Source: Dechloromonas aromatica (nom. nud.) (lineage in GTDB: Bacteria; Pseudomonadota; Gammaproteobacteria; Burkholderiales; Rhodocyclaceae). From it: DNA of 64,000 nucleotides. Location: contig JAFIHA010000036.1 in assembly GCA_017848965.1 (NCBI GenBank), positions 50,408 through 114,407 on the forward strand, given 5' to 3'. Made by a program: the position numbers and the translations under genes. Each line of letters starts with the position of its first letter. Position 1 is the stretch's first letter. Below are positions 26,977-36,953 of the stretch, piece after piece. The notes under the pieces are model-generated. The model had not been told where the DNA came from. It was given only the letters and a program-made list of their open reading frames with translations, and made no database searches.

Positions 26977-28521
26977 TCAGATGTCGTCGCCCTGGGCACG
27001 CACCTTGTCGAGGGTCGATTCGAGCTTGTTCAGCGCATTCAGGTAGGAACGCGCCGAGGCAATGACAATGTCGGTGTCGGCGCCGTTGCCGTTGACGATG
27101 CGGCCACCCTTGGCCAGGCGCGTCGTCACCTCGCCCTGGGCGTCGGTACCGGTGGTGATCGCATTGACCGAATAGAGCAGCAACTCGGCGCCGCTAGCGG
27201 CGATGCTTTCAATCGCCTTGAACGTCGCATCGACCGGCCCGCCACCGCTGGCCTCGGCCTTGTGCTCGACGCCACCGACGTTGAGGATGACGGTCGCCAG
27301 CGGCATTTCGCCGGTTTCCGAGGTGACCCGCGAATAGACCAGCTTGTAATGCTCCTGCTCCGGCGTCACGACCTCGTCGGAAACCAGCGCGTGCAGGTCC
27401 TCGTCGAAAATCTCGTGCTTCTTGTCGGCCAGTTCCTTGAAGCGGGCGAAGGCGGCGTTCAGCGTTTCGTCGCTATCCAGCTCGATCCCCAGTTCCTGCA
27501 GGCGTGACTTGAAGGCATTGCGCCCGGAGTGCTTGCCGAGCACCAGCTTGTTCTGCGTCCAGCCGACATCCTGGGCACGCATGATCTCATAGGTCTCGCG
27601 GTGCTTGAGCACGCCATCCTGATGGATGCCGGACTCGTGCGCGAAGGCGTTGGCGCCGACGACGGCCTTGTTCGGCTGCACCGGGTAGCCGGTGATCTGC
27701 GAGACGAGCTTGGAGGCGGCGACGATCTGCGTCGTGTCGATCCGCGTCTCCACCGGGAAGACATCGGCGCGGGTACGCACGGCCATGACAATTTCTTCCA
27801 GCGCGGCGTTGCCGGCGCGCTCGCCGAGGCCGTTGATCGTGCATTCGACCTGGCGGGCGCCGGCCAGCACGGCGGCCAGCGAGTTGGAGACGGCCAGCCC
27901 GAGATCGTTGTGACAGTGCACCGACCAGATCACCTTGTCCGAGTTGGGCACGCGCTCGATCAACTGGCGCATGGTCTCGGCGTACTGCGAGGGAATGTTG
28001 TAGCCGACCGTGTCGGGGACGTTGATCGTCTTCGCGCCGGCCTTGATCACCGCTTCGAAGATGCGGCACAGGAAGTCGATTTCCGAACGCCCGGCGTCCT
28101 CGGCCGAGAACTCGACGTCGTCGGTATATTGCCGTGCCCAGCCGATCGCCTTGACCGCCTGCTCGACCACCTGGTCGGGACTCATGCGCAGCTTCTTCTC
28201 CATGTGGATCGGGCTGGTCGCGATGAAGGTATGGATGCGGCCCGACTTGGCCGGGCGGATCGCCTCGCCGGAGCGGGCGATATCGTTCTCGCTGGCGCGG
28301 GCCAGCGAGCAGACCGTCGAATCCTTGATCGCCTGGGCGATCGCCTGGATCGATTCGAAGTCGCCGGGCGAAGCGGCAGCAAAGCCGGCCTCGATCACGT
28401 CGACGCGCATCTTCTCCAGTTGGCGGGCGACGCGGATCTTCTCCTCGCGCGTCATCGACGCGCCGGGGCTCTGCTCGCCGTCGCGCAGGGTGGTGTCGAA
28501 AATGACCAGATGTTGTTTCAT
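26977..28521 (-). CDS. leuA: 2-isopropylmalate synthase
   Basis: Condenses 2-ketoisovalerate with acetyl-CoA in the first committed step of leucine synthesis. The 514-residue protein has [18 protein letters not shown], the metal-binding [13 protein letters not shown] and [13 protein letters not shown], and a C-terminal LeuA regulatory domain for leucine feedback (from about residue 390). Last gene of the ilvI-ilvH-ilvC-pssA-leuA series, 16 bases after pssA, with a terminator beyond. Confidence 0.97.
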   Translation of the reverse strand: MKQHLVIFDTTLRDGEQSPGASMTREEKIRVARQLEKMRVDVIEAGFAAASPGDFESIQAIAQAIKDSTVCSLARASENDIARSGEAIRPAKSGRIHTFIATSPIHMEKKLRMSPDQVVEQAVKAIGWARQYTDDVEFSAEDAGRSEIDFLCRIFEAVIKAGAKTINVPDTVGYNIPSQYAETMRQLIERVPNSDKVIWSVHCHNDLGLAVSNSLAAVLAGARQVECTINGLGERAGNAALEEIVMAVRTRADVFPVETRIDTTQIVAASKLVSQITGYPVQPNKAVVGANAFAHESGIHQDGVLKHRETYEIMRAQDVGWTQNKLVLGKHSGRNAFKSRLQELGIELDSDETLNAAFARFKELADKKHEIFDEDLHALVSDEVVTPEQEHYKLVYSRVTSETGEMPLATVILNVGGVEHKAEASGGGPVDATFKAIESIAASGAELLLYSVNAITTGTDAQGEVTTRLAKGGRIVNGNGADTDIVIASARSYLNALNKLESTLDKVRAQGDDI

Positions 28522-28537
28522 GGGTACTCCGTGAGAC

Positions 28538-29290
28538 TCAGACCGGCTTGCGCTTCAGCAAGCCGACGGCGGCCAGGATGTAGCCGGACAGGCAATAGCC
28601 GACGAAGAAGGCGAACAGCGCGATTTCCTGGCTGTAGGCAACCAGCGCAAAAACCAGCGCAATCGCCGCAATCGAGAAGAAGGGCACGCTCTTCTTCAGA
28701 TTAACGTCCTTGAAGCTGTAATAGCGGATGTTGGAGATCATCGTCACCCCGGCCAGCACGGTCAGCAGGCAGGCAATCCAGCGCACGTCGCCGCCCGGCA
28801 CGCCGGCAACGATCATCACCCAGACCAGGCCGGCGACCAGCGCCGCCGCCGCCGGGGAAGGCAAGCCCTGGAAGAAACGCTTGTCCATCACTTCCAGCGT
28901 CGTATTGAAACGCGCCAGGCGCAGCGCGGCGCCAACACAATAGATGAAGGCGGCGATCCAGCCGATGCGCCCAAGGTCGCGTAGCGCCCATTCATAAGCC
29001 ACCAGTGCTGGCGCGACACCGAAGCTGACCATGTCGGACAGGGAATCGTATTCGGCGCCGAAAGCCGACTGGGTGTTGGTCAGGCGGGCAACGCGGCCGT
29101 CGAGGCCATCGAGCACCATGGCGATGAAAATCGCCATCGCCGCCCGCTCGAAGTCACCCTGCATGGCCTGGACGATGGCAAAGAAACCGGCAAACAGGGC
29201 CGCCGTGGTGAACATGTTCGGCAGCAGGTAGATGCCGCGCCGTTTGACTTCCGGATTGAACAGGGTTTTACGGGGTTTGAGTTCGGTCAT
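28538..29290 (-). CDS. pssA: CDP-diacylglycerol-serine O-phosphatidyltransferase
   Basis: Integral-membrane CDP-alcohol phosphatidyltransferase making phosphatidylserine. The signature DG-x2-AR-x8-G-x3-D-x3-D is intact as [10 protein letters not shown]...[10 protein letters not shown]. Around seven hydrophobic segments; 250 aa. Start ATG 29290 gives [11 protein letters not shown]; the longer open frame runs into a structured intergenic region. Its insertion between ilvC and leuA is a familiar betaproteobacterial arrangement. Confidence 0.94.
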   Translation of the reverse strand: MTELKPRKTLFNPEVKRRGIYLLPNMFTTAALFAGFFAIVQAMQGDFERAAMAIFIAMVLDGLDGRVARLTNTQSAFGAEYDSLSDMVSFGVAPALVAYEWALRDLGRIGWIAAFIYCVGAALRLARFNTTLEVMDKRFFQGLPSPAAAALVAGLVWVMIVAGVPGGDVRWIACLLTVLAGVTMISNIRYYSFKDVNLKKSVPFFSIAAIALVFALVAYSQEIALFAFFVGYCLSGYILAAVGLLKRKPV

Positions 29291-29346
29291 GGGCAGCGAG
29301 GAAGAGCTGGAACGGTGCAAGGATACACCCTTCCCACAAACAATTC

Positions 29347-29372
29347 GGGCGGTGCAGATTCCTACACCGCCC
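29347..29372. repeat. Hairpin between ilvC and pssA
   Basis: An 8-bp inverted repeat GGGCGGTG/CACCGCCC around a 10-base loop. Read on the minus strand it is followed by GAATTGTTTG, only weakly U-rich, so it may be a leaky terminator or an RNA processing/stability element in the ilv-pssA-leuA transcript. Confidence 0.6.
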
Positions 29373-29380
29373 AAAGCGAA

Positions 29381-29447
29381 GGTAGCGCTAGGCGCGCCCG
29401 CGCAGACAGTACGTCAGTACGGCAAGCGGAAGCAACGCCGCGCTACC
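29381..29447. repeat. Long-range inverted repeat between ilvC and pssA
   Basis: GGTAGCGC (29381-29388) pairs perfectly with GCGCTACC (29440-29447). The 51 bases between contain two copies of CAGTACG. It lies 17 bases beyond the ilvC stop. Confidence 0.5.
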
Positions 29448-29464
29448 GAGCCAGCGCCAAAACC

Positions 29465-30481
29465 TTAGTTCTTGGATTGGTCGACCAGCTTGTTCTTCTT
29501 GATCCACGGCATCATGTCGCGCAGCTGGCCGCCGACCGTTTCGATCGGATGCACGGCGTTCAGGCGACGGCGGGCCGTCATCGAAGGATAGTTGGTACGG
29601 CCTTCGAGGATGAACATCTTGGCGTACTCGCCGGTCTGGATGCGCTTCAGGGCGTTGCGCATGGCTTCGCGCGACTGGGCGTTGATGACTTCCGGACCGG
29701 TCACGTACTCGCCGTACTCGGCGTTGTTCGAGATCGAGTAGTTCATGTTGGCGATGCCGCCTTCGTACATCAGGTCGACGATCAGCTTCAGTTCGTGCAG
29801 GCACTCGAAGTAGGCCATTTCCGGCGCGTAGCCGGCTTCGACCAGGGTTTCGAAGCCCATCTTGACCAGCTCGACGGCGCCACCGCACAGAACGGCCTGC
29901 TCACCGAACAGGTCGGTTTCGGTTTCTTCGCGGAAGTTGGTCTCGATCACGCCACCCTTGGTGCCGCCGTTGGCAGCCGCGTAGGACAGGGCGATGTCCT
30001 TGGCCTTGCCGGACTTGTCCTGGTAGATGGCGATCAGCGACGGCACGCCGCCACCCTTCAGGTATTCGGAACGGACGGTGTGGCCCGGGCCCTTCGGGGC
30101 AACCATGATCACGTCGAGGTCGGCGCGCGGCACGACCTGGTTGTAATGCACGTTGAAGCCGTGGGCGAAAGCCAGGGTGGCGCCCTGCTTGATGTTCGGC
30201 TCGACGTCGTTCTTGTAGACCTCGGGAATGTTCTCGTCCGGCAGCAGGATCATGACCAGATCGGCGGCAGCGACGGCATCCTTGACTTCGGCAACCTTGA
30301 GGCCGGCGCCTTCGGCCTTGGCCCAGGAGGCACCGCTCTTGCGCAGGCCGACGGTGACGTTGACGCCCGAATCACGCAGGTTCTGGGCGTGGGCATGGCC
30401 TTGCGAGCCGTAGCCGACGATGGTGACGTTCTTGCCCTTGATCAGGGAGAGGTCGGCGTCCTTGTCGTAATAAACTTTCAT
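29465..30481 (-). CDS. ilvC: Ketol-acid reductoisomerase
   Basis: Class I (short, 338 aa) enzyme converting acetolactate to dihydroxyisovalerate with NADPH and Mg2+. [21 protein letters not shown] is the NADPH-binding fold; [10 protein letters not shown] and [11 protein letters not shown]-type [13 protein letters not shown] carry metal ligands. Follows ilvH by 20 bases. Confidence 0.98.
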   Translation of the reverse strand: MKVYYDKDADLSLIKGKNVTIVGYGSQGHAHAQNLRDSGVNVTVGLRKSGASWAKAEGAGLKVAEVKDAVAAADLVMILLPDENIPEVYKNDVEPNIKQGATLAFAHGFNVHYNQVVPRADLDVIMVAPKGPGHTVRSEYLKGGGVPSLIAIYQDKSGKAKDIALSYAAANGGTKGGVIETNFREETETDLFGEQAVLCGGAVELVKMGFETLVEAGYAPEMAYFECLHELKLIVDLMYEGGIANMNYSISNNAEYGEYVTGPEVINAQSREAMRNALKRIQTGEYAKMFILEGRTNYPSMTARRRLNAVHPIETVGGQLRDMMPWIKKNKLVDQSKN

Positions 30482-30501
30482 GGAATCCTCTTATGGGTAA
30501 A

Positions 30502-30993
30502 TCAGACTTTGAGAATGCGATCGCCGCGACCGATGCCACAGACACCGGTGCGGACGGTTTCGAGAATCAGGCCGGCATCCAGCCCGGCGATGAACGAATC
30601 CAGCTTGCTGCTCGCCCCGGTCAGTTCGATGACGTAGGTCGATTCAGTGACGTCGATGATGCGGCCGCGGAAGATATCGGCCATCCGCTTCATCTCTTCG
30701 CGGTCCTTGCCGGTGGCACGGACCTTGATCAGCATCAGCTCGCGCTCGACGTGCGCGGCTTCCGAGAGATCGACCACCTTGACCACGTCGACCAGCTTGT
30801 TGAGCTGCTTGGTGATCTGCTCGAGCACGTCGTCCGAGCCCGAGGTCAGGATGGTCATCCGGGACAGCGAGGGGTCTTCCGTCGGTGCCACGGTCAGCGA
30901 TTCGATGTTGTAGCCGCGGGCCGAGAACAGGCCAGCGACGCGGGACAGGGCGCCCGCTTCGTTTTCGATCAGGATGGAAATGATGTGTCGCAT
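30502..30993 (-). CDS. ilvH: Acetolactate synthase small (regulatory) subunit
   Basis: A 163-residue regulatory subunit. The N-terminal ACT domain (MRHIISILIENEAGALSRV) binds valine for feedback inhibition; the C-terminal half shows the AHVE-R-E-L region that contacts IlvI. It lies 18 bases after ilvI. Confidence 0.97.
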   Translation of the reverse strand: MRHIISILIENEAGALSRVAGLFSARGYNIESLTVAPTEDPSLSRMTILTSGSDDVLEQITKQLNKLVDVVKVVDLSEAAHVERELMLIKVRATGKDREEMKRMADIFRGRIIDVTESTYVIELTGASSKLDSFIAGLDAGLILETVRTGVCGIGRGDRILKV

Positions 30994-31011
30994 GTTGTTT
31001 TCCTTACCCGC

Positions 31012-32712
31012 TTACAGTTCTTCGGCCAGGATCATTTCGGTCAGGCCCTTGCCGGCGGCGACCATCGGGAAGACGTTGGCACCCGGATCGATGATGAAGT
31101 CCATGAAGACCAGATCGTCCTTGTGCTCGGTGAAGGCCTTGCGCAACGCCGGCTCGACGTCTTCCGGCTTCTCGATGCGCATGCCGACATGACCGTAGGC
31201 TTCGGCGAGCTTGACGAAGTCGGGCAGCGAGGTGACGTAGGACTGCGAGTAACGCTTCGAGTAGAACATCTCCTGCCACTGGCGGACCATGCCGAGCATG
31301 CCGTTGTTCAGGTTGATGATCTTGACCGGCAGACCGTACTGCTTGCAGGTCGACATTTCCTGGATGCACATCTGGATCGAGCCTTCGCCGGTGACGCAGG
31401 CAACCTGCGCATCCGGATTGGCCATCAGCACACCCATGCCGTACGGCAGGCCGACTCCCATCGTGCCCAGGCCGCCGGAATTGATCCAGCGCCGCGGCTT
31501 GTCGAACTTGTAGTACTGCGCGGCGAACATCTGGTGCTGGCCGACGTCGGAAGTGATGAAGGCATCGCCACCGGTCACTTCGTAAAGCTTCTCGACGACG
31601 AACTGCGGCATGATGTGGTTCGACTGGCGATAGGCCAGCGACTTGCGGCCGCGCCATTCGTCGATCTGCTTCCACCAGTCGGCAACTTCCGGATCGGTCT
31701 TGCAGCCGCCGTCGAGCAGCTTGAGCATCTCGTCGAGCACGTCGGCGACATTGCCGACGATCGGCACATCGACCTTGACCCGCTTGGAAATCGACGACGG
31801 ATCGATGTCGATATGGATGACGCGGCGCTTCTCGCTGCTGAAATGCTCCGGGTTGCCGATCACGCGGTCGTCGAAGCGGGCGCCGACGGCGAGGATCACA
31901 TCGGCGTAGTGCATCGCGTTGTTGGCTTCGAAGGTGCCGTGCATGCCGAGCATGCCGACGAACTGGCGGTCGGTCGCCGGGTAACCACCGAGGCCCATCA
32001 GCGTGTTGGTGACCGGGAAATCGAGCTTCTGCGCCAAGCGAGTCAGCTTGTCGGCCGCGTCGGACAGGATCACGCCGCCGCCGGTGTAGATGATCGGCCG
32101 CTTGGCTTCCTGCAGCATCTGCACGGCCTTCTTGATCTGGCCGAGATGGCCCTTGACGACCGGGTTGTACGAACGCATCTGGATCGTCTTCGGGTAGTCG
32201 AACTCGCACATCTGCGCCGTGACGTCCTTCGGGATGTCAACGACCACCGGACCGGGACGGCCGGTCGCGGCGATGTGGAAGGCCTTCTTGATCGTGATCG
32301 CCAGATCCTTGACGTCCTTGACCAGGAAATTGTGCTTCACGCAGGGGCGGGTGATGCCGACCGTATCGCACTCCTGGAAGGCGTCCTGACTGATGTAGGC
32401 AGTCGGCACCTGGCCGCAGAGCACGACCATCGGGATCGAATCCATGTAGGCGGTGGCGATGCCGGTCACCGTATTGGTGACGCCTGGACCGGAGGTCACC
32501 AGCGCGACGCCGACGCGCTGCGAAGAACGCGAATAGGCATCCGCAGCATGCACCGCAGCCTGCTCGTGGCGTACCAGGACATGCCTGACCTCATCCTGCT
32601 TGAAAAGGGCATCGTAGATGTGCAGAACGGAACCGCCTGGGTATCCGAACACGCAATCGACCTTTTCTTCCTGCAGGCACCTGATTACAATTTCCGCACC
32701 GCTGATCATCAT
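31012..32712 (-). CDS. ilvI: Acetolactate synthase large (catalytic) subunit
   Basis: TPP- and FAD-dependent enzyme making acetolactate or acetohydroxybutyrate. GYPGGSVLHIYDAL carries the region before the catalytic Glu (HEQAAVHAAD); the TPP motif GEGSIQM...NLNNGMLGMVRQW is complete. I took ATG 32712; a second ATG at 32709 and a TTG at 32724 are alternatives. About 566 aa. First gene of the operon; it faces the sigma-factor gene across a 77-base gap. Confidence 0.96.
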   Translation of the reverse strand: MMISGAEIVIRCLQEEKVDCVFGYPGGSVLHIYDALFKQDEVRHVLVRHEQAAVHAADAYSRSSQRVGVALVTSGPGVTNTVTGIATAYMDSIPMVVLCGQVPTAYISQDAFQECDTVGITRPCVKHNFLVKDVKDLAITIKKAFHIAATGRPGPVVVDIPKDVTAQMCEFDYPKTIQMRSYNPVVKGHLGQIKKAVQMLQEAKRPIIYTGGGVILSDAADKLTRLAQKLDFPVTNTLMGLGGYPATDRQFVGMLGMHGTFEANNAMHYADVILAVGARFDDRVIGNPEHFSSEKRRVIHIDIDPSSISKRVKVDVPIVGNVADVLDEMLKLLDGGCKTDPEVADWWKQIDEWRGRKSLAYRQSNHIMPQFVVEKLYEVTGGDAFITSDVGQHQMFAAQYYKFDKPRRWINSGGLGTMGVGLPYGMGVLMANPDAQVACVTGEGSIQMCIQEMSTCKQYGLPVKIINLNNGMLGMVRQWQEMFYSKRYSQSYVTSLPDFVKLAEAYGHVGMRIEKPEDVEPALRKAFTEHKDDLVFMDFIIDPGANVFPMVAAGKGLTEMILAEEL

Positions 32713-32789
32713 ACTCGAGCCCAAAAAGCAGTTAACTTAAAAGGGCATAACCTTAATCGACACCCCCCCGTGCGGTCAAGATTCAATCC

Positions 32790-33389
32790 TTGACCCTCCG
32801 ACCCCAACCCCAGTCAGAAAGTCCCACCCTGGCCACCCCGTACCAGCTCTCAAGTTTTCTCGAGAACACCGAGCGGCGCGCCTTCAAGCAGGCCGTTTAT
32901 GCGGTGCGAGACGAGGAAGCCGCGCTCGACATCGTTCAGGATGCGATGATGAAGCTCGCCGAAAAATATGGCGACCGCCCGGAAATGGAACTCCCCCTGC
33001 TTTTCCAGCGCATCCTGCAGAACGCCATCCGCGACCATTTCCGGCGCAGCAAGGTCAGAGCCCTATGGACCACCGCACTCTCCGCCTTTACGTCCGACGA
33101 CGATGACCAGGACCCTCTCGAAACACTCCAGTCCACGCAGGAAATCGATCATCCGGAAACCCCGGAGAGCCAGTTGTTCCAAGCCAGGACACTTGCCCTG
33201 ATCGAGGAGGAATTAAAAAAGTTGCCGCCACGTCAACGCGAAGCCTTTGTCATGCGTTACTGGGAAGAGTTGGATGTTGCCGAGACGGCAAGTGCGATGG
33301 GCTGCTCTGAGGGGAGCGTCAAAACGCATTGCTCGCGGGCCACGCATACGTTGGCCGCGGCCTTGTCGGCGAAGGGGATCAAGTTATGA
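32790..33389 (+). CDS. ECF-type RNA polymerase sigma factor
   Basis: A 199-residue sigma-70-family protein. Region 2 includes RRAFKQAVYAVRDEEAALDIVQDAMMKLAEKY; region 4 includes LPPRQREAFVMRYWEELDVAETASAMGCSEGSV, a clear helix-turn-helix. A long acidic linker (DDDDQDPLE) joins them. No ATG precedes the conserved part; TTG 32790 is the only standard start and lacks a ribosome site. It overlaps the DUF3619 gene as ATGA, forming a translationally coupled cluster. The regulon is unknown. Confidence 0.88.
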   Translation: MTLRPQPQSESPTLATPYQLSSFLENTERRAFKQAVYAVRDEEAALDIVQDAMMKLAEKYGDRPEMELPLLFQRILQNAIRDHFRRSKVRALWTTALSAFTSDDDDQDPLETLQSTQEIDHPETPESQLFQARTLALIEEELKKLPPRQREAFVMRYWEELDVAETASAMGCSEGSVKTHCSRATHTLAAALSAKGIKL

Positions 33390-33805
33390 ATGAAGAAAGA
33401 CAGGCATACCGCATCAAGCAGGCATTGGACCATGGCCTGCAGGACATTTCACCGGCCAGCACCCGGCGGCTGGAGGCCGCGCGCCATCTGGCGCTGGCGC
33501 GTCAGAAGCAGGCGGAAAGCCAGTTGCTGGCGAACACGACGACCGGACACTCGTTCTCCACCTCTTTCGGCAGAGCTTCCTTACCTACCGGGTTCCGGCA
33601 AGGACTGGCAATAATCGGCCTGCTGCTCGGCATGTGGATATCTTTTTACTGGCACAGCGAACAGTATGTCGCCGAAATCGCCGCGACGGACAGCGCCCTG
33701 CTGGCCGACGATCTTCCACCGGATGTACTGCAGGACAATGAATTTCTCGCATGGCTCATAGACAACACGGACGATACGGCGGAAGAAGCGTTCTCGGAGG
33801 AATGA
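33386..33805 (+). CDS. DUF3619 single-pass membrane protein, possible anti-sigma partner
   Basis: A 139-residue protein. An N-terminal cytoplasmic-looking helix (RQAYRIKQALDHGLQDISP) is followed by one membrane segment at about residues 73-90 and an acidic C-terminal tail. It overlaps both the upstream sigma gene and the downstream DUF3106 gene by 4 bases (ATGA each). The layout (sigma factor, then a short membrane protein) suggests an anti-sigma role, but no zinc-binding anti-sigma motif is present, so this is only inference. Confidence 0.72.
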   Translation: MNEERQAYRIKQALDHGLQDISPASTRRLEAARHLALARQKQAESQLLANTTTGHSFSTSFGRASLPTGFRQGLAIIGLLLGMWISFYWHSEQYVAEIAATDSALLADDLPPDVLQDNEFLAWLIDNTDDTAEEAFSEE

Positions 33806-34287
33806 TGCTGGCCGCGCTGCTGGCCTTCACCCTCCCGGCGCAAGCCAACCCGCCGACCAGCGCAGTGATCGGCACCCCGCCGCAGCCGGACTGGGCCGGG
33901 CTGACGATCGAACAGCGAAAAATCCTGATGCCGCTCGCCAGCGACTGGAACCAGATGGAGCACATCCGCCGCAAACAGTGGCTGACCACCGCTTCCCGCT
34001 ACCCGAAGATGGGCACCAAGGAACAGGAACGCGTCCAGAAGCGGATGCGCGACTGGGCGACGATGACGCCCGAGCAGCGCAACCGGGCCCGTGACAACTA
34101 TCGCGACCTCTCCAAGCTGCCCAGCAAGCATCAGGAACAGATCAAGAAGAAATGGTCGGCCTACAAGAATCTCCCCGAAGAGGAAAAACAGGGCGTCCGC
34201 GAGCGCCACAAATCGGCTATCCTTCTCGCCCCGCCACCCGCACCGGAACCCGTCGCCAGCGAGGAAACACCGCCGCCGGCGCAGTAG
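33802..34287 (+). CDS. DUF3106 secreted protein
   Basis: 161 residues with a signal peptide (MMLAALLAFTLPAQA). The rest is rich in short repeats around W-x-x-M/T-P-E-Q-R-x-R, e.g. RDWATMTPEQRNRARDNY and YKNLPEEEKQGVRERHK, the DUF3106 pattern, followed by a proline-rich tail. It should be periplasmic or surface-exposed. Third gene of the overlapping sigma cluster, with GGAGG just before its ATG pair. Confidence 0.78.
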   Translation: MMLAALLAFTLPAQANPPTSAVIGTPPQPDWAGLTIEQRKILMPLASDWNQMEHIRRKQWLTTASRYPKMGTKEQERVQKRMRDWATMTPEQRNRARDNYRDLSKLPSKHQEQIKKKWSAYKNLPEEEKQGVRERHKSAILLAPPPAPEPVASEETPPPAQ

Positions 34288-34302
34288 TCCTGCCGCCCCA
34301 CG

Positions 34303-34764
34303 ATGATTCACGATCCCACCAGCCTCGGTCGCCGACTTGGCGCCATGGTCTATGAAGGCCTGGTCGTCTTCGCCATCCTGATCGCCTTCTTCCTCTTCCC
34401 GCAGATCGTGCTGCAGGGCTTCGGCTTCCAGCCCAGCGGCAAGCTGCAATGGCTGCACGTCTTCCTGGTGCTGCTGGTCTATTTCGGTTGGTGCTGGTTG
34501 CACGGCGGCCAGACCTTGCCGATGAAAACCTGGAAACTGCGCCTGGTCGACCATAGCGGCGCTCCGCCGCGTCCGTTGCAGGCCATCCTGCGCTACATGG
34601 CGGCTTGGCCCAGCATCTGCCTGCTCGGCATCGGCATCTTCTGGGCGCTCATCGATCGCGAGGGTCTCTTCCTGCACGACCGGATCGCCGGCACCCGCAT
34701 CATCCGCGACGATTCAGCGCCGCTCGACCCACCAGATCATCGTCGCGGCAGCCAGAAGAAATAA
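34303..34764 (+). CDS. RDD family membrane protein
   Basis: A 153-residue protein with three membrane segments and the family's Arg near the first (GRRLGAMVYEG), MKTWKLRLVD and DREGLFLHDRIAGTRII near the end. It follows DUF3106 by 15 bases. The 3' end overlaps the convergent lptG by 51 bases. RDD proteins are proposed transporters or ion-exchange proteins; no function can be read here. Confidence 0.8.
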   Translation: MIHDPTSLGRRLGAMVYEGLVVFAILIAFFLFPQIVLQGFGFQPSGKLQWLHVFLVLLVYFGWCWLHGGQTLPMKTWKLRLVDHSGAPPRPLQAILRYMAAWPSICLLGIGIFWALIDREGLFLHDRIAGTRIIRDDSAPLDPPDHRRGSQKK

Positions 34765-35799
34765 TGCGGACGGCGCCGCGGCGCTGGCGAACGGTGGCCA
34801 AGCATTGATCACGCCAAGGTTGGAAAAGAGACCGTTGAGCGCGTAAAAGGTGATGCCCAGCATGACCCCACCGAAAATCTTCAAGCTGACACCACCGACC
34901 CGGTCATGGAAGTAGCCGAAAGGCAAGGCCAGCGTGACCATGACCAGCGACGCCAACGGGTAGAAGATCTTCTTCCAGATGGCGATTTCGTAGCGTTCGG
35001 TAGTCTGCCGGTTTGCCGACAGGTGACGGGTGTAGCCAAACAGGTCGTATAACGACATCCGCTCCGGAGCGACCATCAGCACCGACAACAACGTCGGCGT
35101 GATCGACGACTGCCAGAGATCGCTGGCGAGGTGGACGACACTCGCCTGATCGCCAGCCAACTCGGTCCTGACGACATCCTTCATCAACCAGCCGCTACGT
35201 TCGACGTAGGAAGCGGAGTTCGCCTCGGTCACCGAGCGTAGTGCGTTATCCCGATCGAAGCGGTAGATGCGCACGCCCTCAAGGTAATTTTCATTCAGCG
35301 CATTGCGCACATTGATGAAATCCTTGCCATCCTTGACCCAGATACCGCTGATGAAACCCTGCTGGGCAAAGGATTTGTCCATGGCGCTGGCCTTGACCTC
35401 CTGGCCCAGACGATCGGCGAACGGGACCACCGTCTCGCCAAGAACGAATGTGGCGACTGCGAGCAGGATAGCCGCCCGGTAAAGCGTCCGCAGCAATTGC
35501 CCGGTCGTCAGCCCGGAAGCCCGCAGGACGGTTATCTCGGAATGCCGGGCCAGGGTGGCCAAGGCATACAGCGTGCCGATCAGGCAAGCCACCGGAATCA
35601 GTTCGTATACCAGGCCGGGCAACGAGGCCAGAACGATCAGCATGGCGCTGCCGACACCGTACCGCCCTCGCCCAACCCAACGCAGCTCATCGACGAAATC
35701 GAAAAATCCGAACAAGGCGACGAACGCGAACAACACGAGCAGGATGGCCAGCATCGTCTCGCGCACCAGATAACGCTGATAAGTCATGCCGCGCAACAT
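34714..35799 (-). CDS. lptG: LPS export ABC transporter permease LptG
   Basis: Inner-membrane permease that, with LptF and LptB, extracts LPS for transport to the outer membrane. Six membrane segments flank a periplasmic beta-jellyroll; ASLPGLVYELIPVACLIGTL and the C-terminal GGVSLKIFGGVMLGITFY fit the YjgP/YjgQ family. ATG 35799 overlaps the lptF stop by one base (TGATG); ATG 35787 (MTYQRYLVRET) is the more typical N-terminus and an equal candidate. Confidence 0.93.
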   Translation of the reverse strand: MLRGMTYQRYLVRETMLAILLVLFAFVALFGFFDFVDELRWVGRGRYGVGSAMLIVLASLPGLVYELIPVACLIGTLYALATLARHSEITVLRASGLTTGQLLRTLYRAAILLAVATFVLGETVVPFADRLGQEVKASAMDKSFAQQGFISGIWVKDGKDFINVRNALNENYLEGVRIYRFDRDNALRSVTEANSASYVERSGWLMKDVVRTELAGDQASVVHLASDLWQSSITPTLLSVLMVAPERMSLYDLFGYTRHLSANRQTTERYEIAIWKKIFYPLASLVMVTLALPFGYFHDRVGGVSLKIFGGVMLGITFYALNGLFSNLGVINAWPPFASAAAPSALFLLAAATMIWWVERR

Positions 35800-36881
35800 C
35801 AGGAAGCCCGCCTCCGCCGTGAAAATGTTCCGAAAACGCGGCGATAGAACAGCAAGCCGAGCGGCAACAGCATCAGCAGGTGCGGCAAGACGACGCCGAT
35901 CGCAAAGGGCAGCTTGCCGCCGATCACCCAGGCCTGGCAAATCGAGATCAGGTTGCTATAGATGGCGTAGACAATTATCGCGATCAGCATGTTGGCCGAG
36001 CGCCCGGCACGCGGATTGACATACGACAAGGGAATTGCCAGCAAGGCCAGGATCAGCGCCGCCACCGGCAGCGAAACCCGCCACAGCAATTCGCCACGCA
36101 TGTCCGGACCCGATTCCTGAAGCAGGGCGAGCAGCGGCATGCGGCGCGGCGCGGGCCCTTTTGGCTGAATCTCGGCCTCCTCGACGCGCACCAGGTAGCG
36201 TTCGAAGTCCATGATCCGGAAAGCCGCGCTCCCCGGTTCGACTTCATAGCGCCGCCCACGCTGCAGAACCAGAAAACGGCTGCCATTTTCATGGACTTCC
36301 TGGGCTCCGGAATCGGACATGACGACACCAAGCTTTCCCTCCTGCAGCGAAGCGACGAAAACATTGCCGATCTTCCCCGCAACGTCGTCGAGACGCTCGA
36401 TGAAATAGACATGACGGCCGCCGCGCACCTCCTTGAAAGTGCCGGGCGATACCGAAGACAGTTCGGAGCGGGCGGAAAGACCGGCCTGGAATTCGCTCTG
36501 CGCCTGGTTGGCCCACGGCGCCAGGACCAGCGAAAGCCCGCCGACGGTAATCATGATCGGCAACGCAAAAAGCAACACCGGCCTGATCCAGGCCATCAAC
36601 GACATGCCACTGTTCAACCAGACGACCATCTCCGAATCGCGGTACATCCGTGACAGCGACATCAAAACGGCAACGAACAGGGTCAGGCTGAGCAGCATCG
36701 GCAGGAACTTGACCAGCGCGAAGCCGAGCAAGGCCAGCACGCCTTCCGGCGCAAGCTCGCCGCCGGCCGCATCCTTGAGCAGGCGGATCAACTGTATCGA
36801 GGTGACGATTGCCAGCAATACGACGACGATGCCGGCCGCTGCCTGGGCGAATTCGCGCCGCGCGGCGCGTTCGAATATCAT
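35799..36881 (-). CDS. lptF: LPS export ABC transporter permease LptF
   Basis: 360 residues starting MIFERAARREFAQAAAG, with six membrane segments in two groups of three around a periplasmic domain (about residues 125-260). FLPMLLSLTLFVAVLMSLSRMYRDSEM and PLSYVNPRAGRSANM are typical of LptF. Cotranscribed with lptG. It faces pepA across a 72-base gap, the conserved proteobacterial arrangement. Confidence 0.94.
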   Translation of the reverse strand: MIFERAARREFAQAAAGIVVVLLAIVTSIQLIRLLKDAAGGELAPEGVLALLGFALVKFLPMLLSLTLFVAVLMSLSRMYRDSEMVVWLNSGMSLMAWIRPVLLFALPIMITVGGLSLVLAPWANQAQSEFQAGLSARSELSSVSPGTFKEVRGGRHVYFIERLDDVAGKIGNVFVASLQEGKLGVVMSDSGAQEVHENGSRFLVLQRGRRYEVEPGSAAFRIMDFERYLVRVEEAEIQPKGPAPRRMPLLALLQESGPDMRGELLWRVSLPVAALILALLAIPLSYVNPRAGRSANMLIAIIVYAIYSNLISICQAWVIGGKLPFAIGVVLPHLLMLLPLGLLFYRRVFGTFSRRRRAS

Positions 36882-36953
36882 GCTTTGACGAAACCGAAAA
36901 ATTGCGTGGATAATCCACGGGATGCCGATATTTCCCTGGGACAGGAGCAGCGC

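Noticed and set aside
32763-32769. Run of seven C as a possible phase-variation tract upstream of ilvI and the sigma gene
   Set aside because: It is short, in a gap, and a similar run at 22264-22270 sits beside a terminator; nothing links it to switching.
30493-32793. Long plus-strand open frame opposite ilvI and ilvH
   Set aside because: Shadow of conserved acetolactate synthase genes; composition is typical of an antisense frame.
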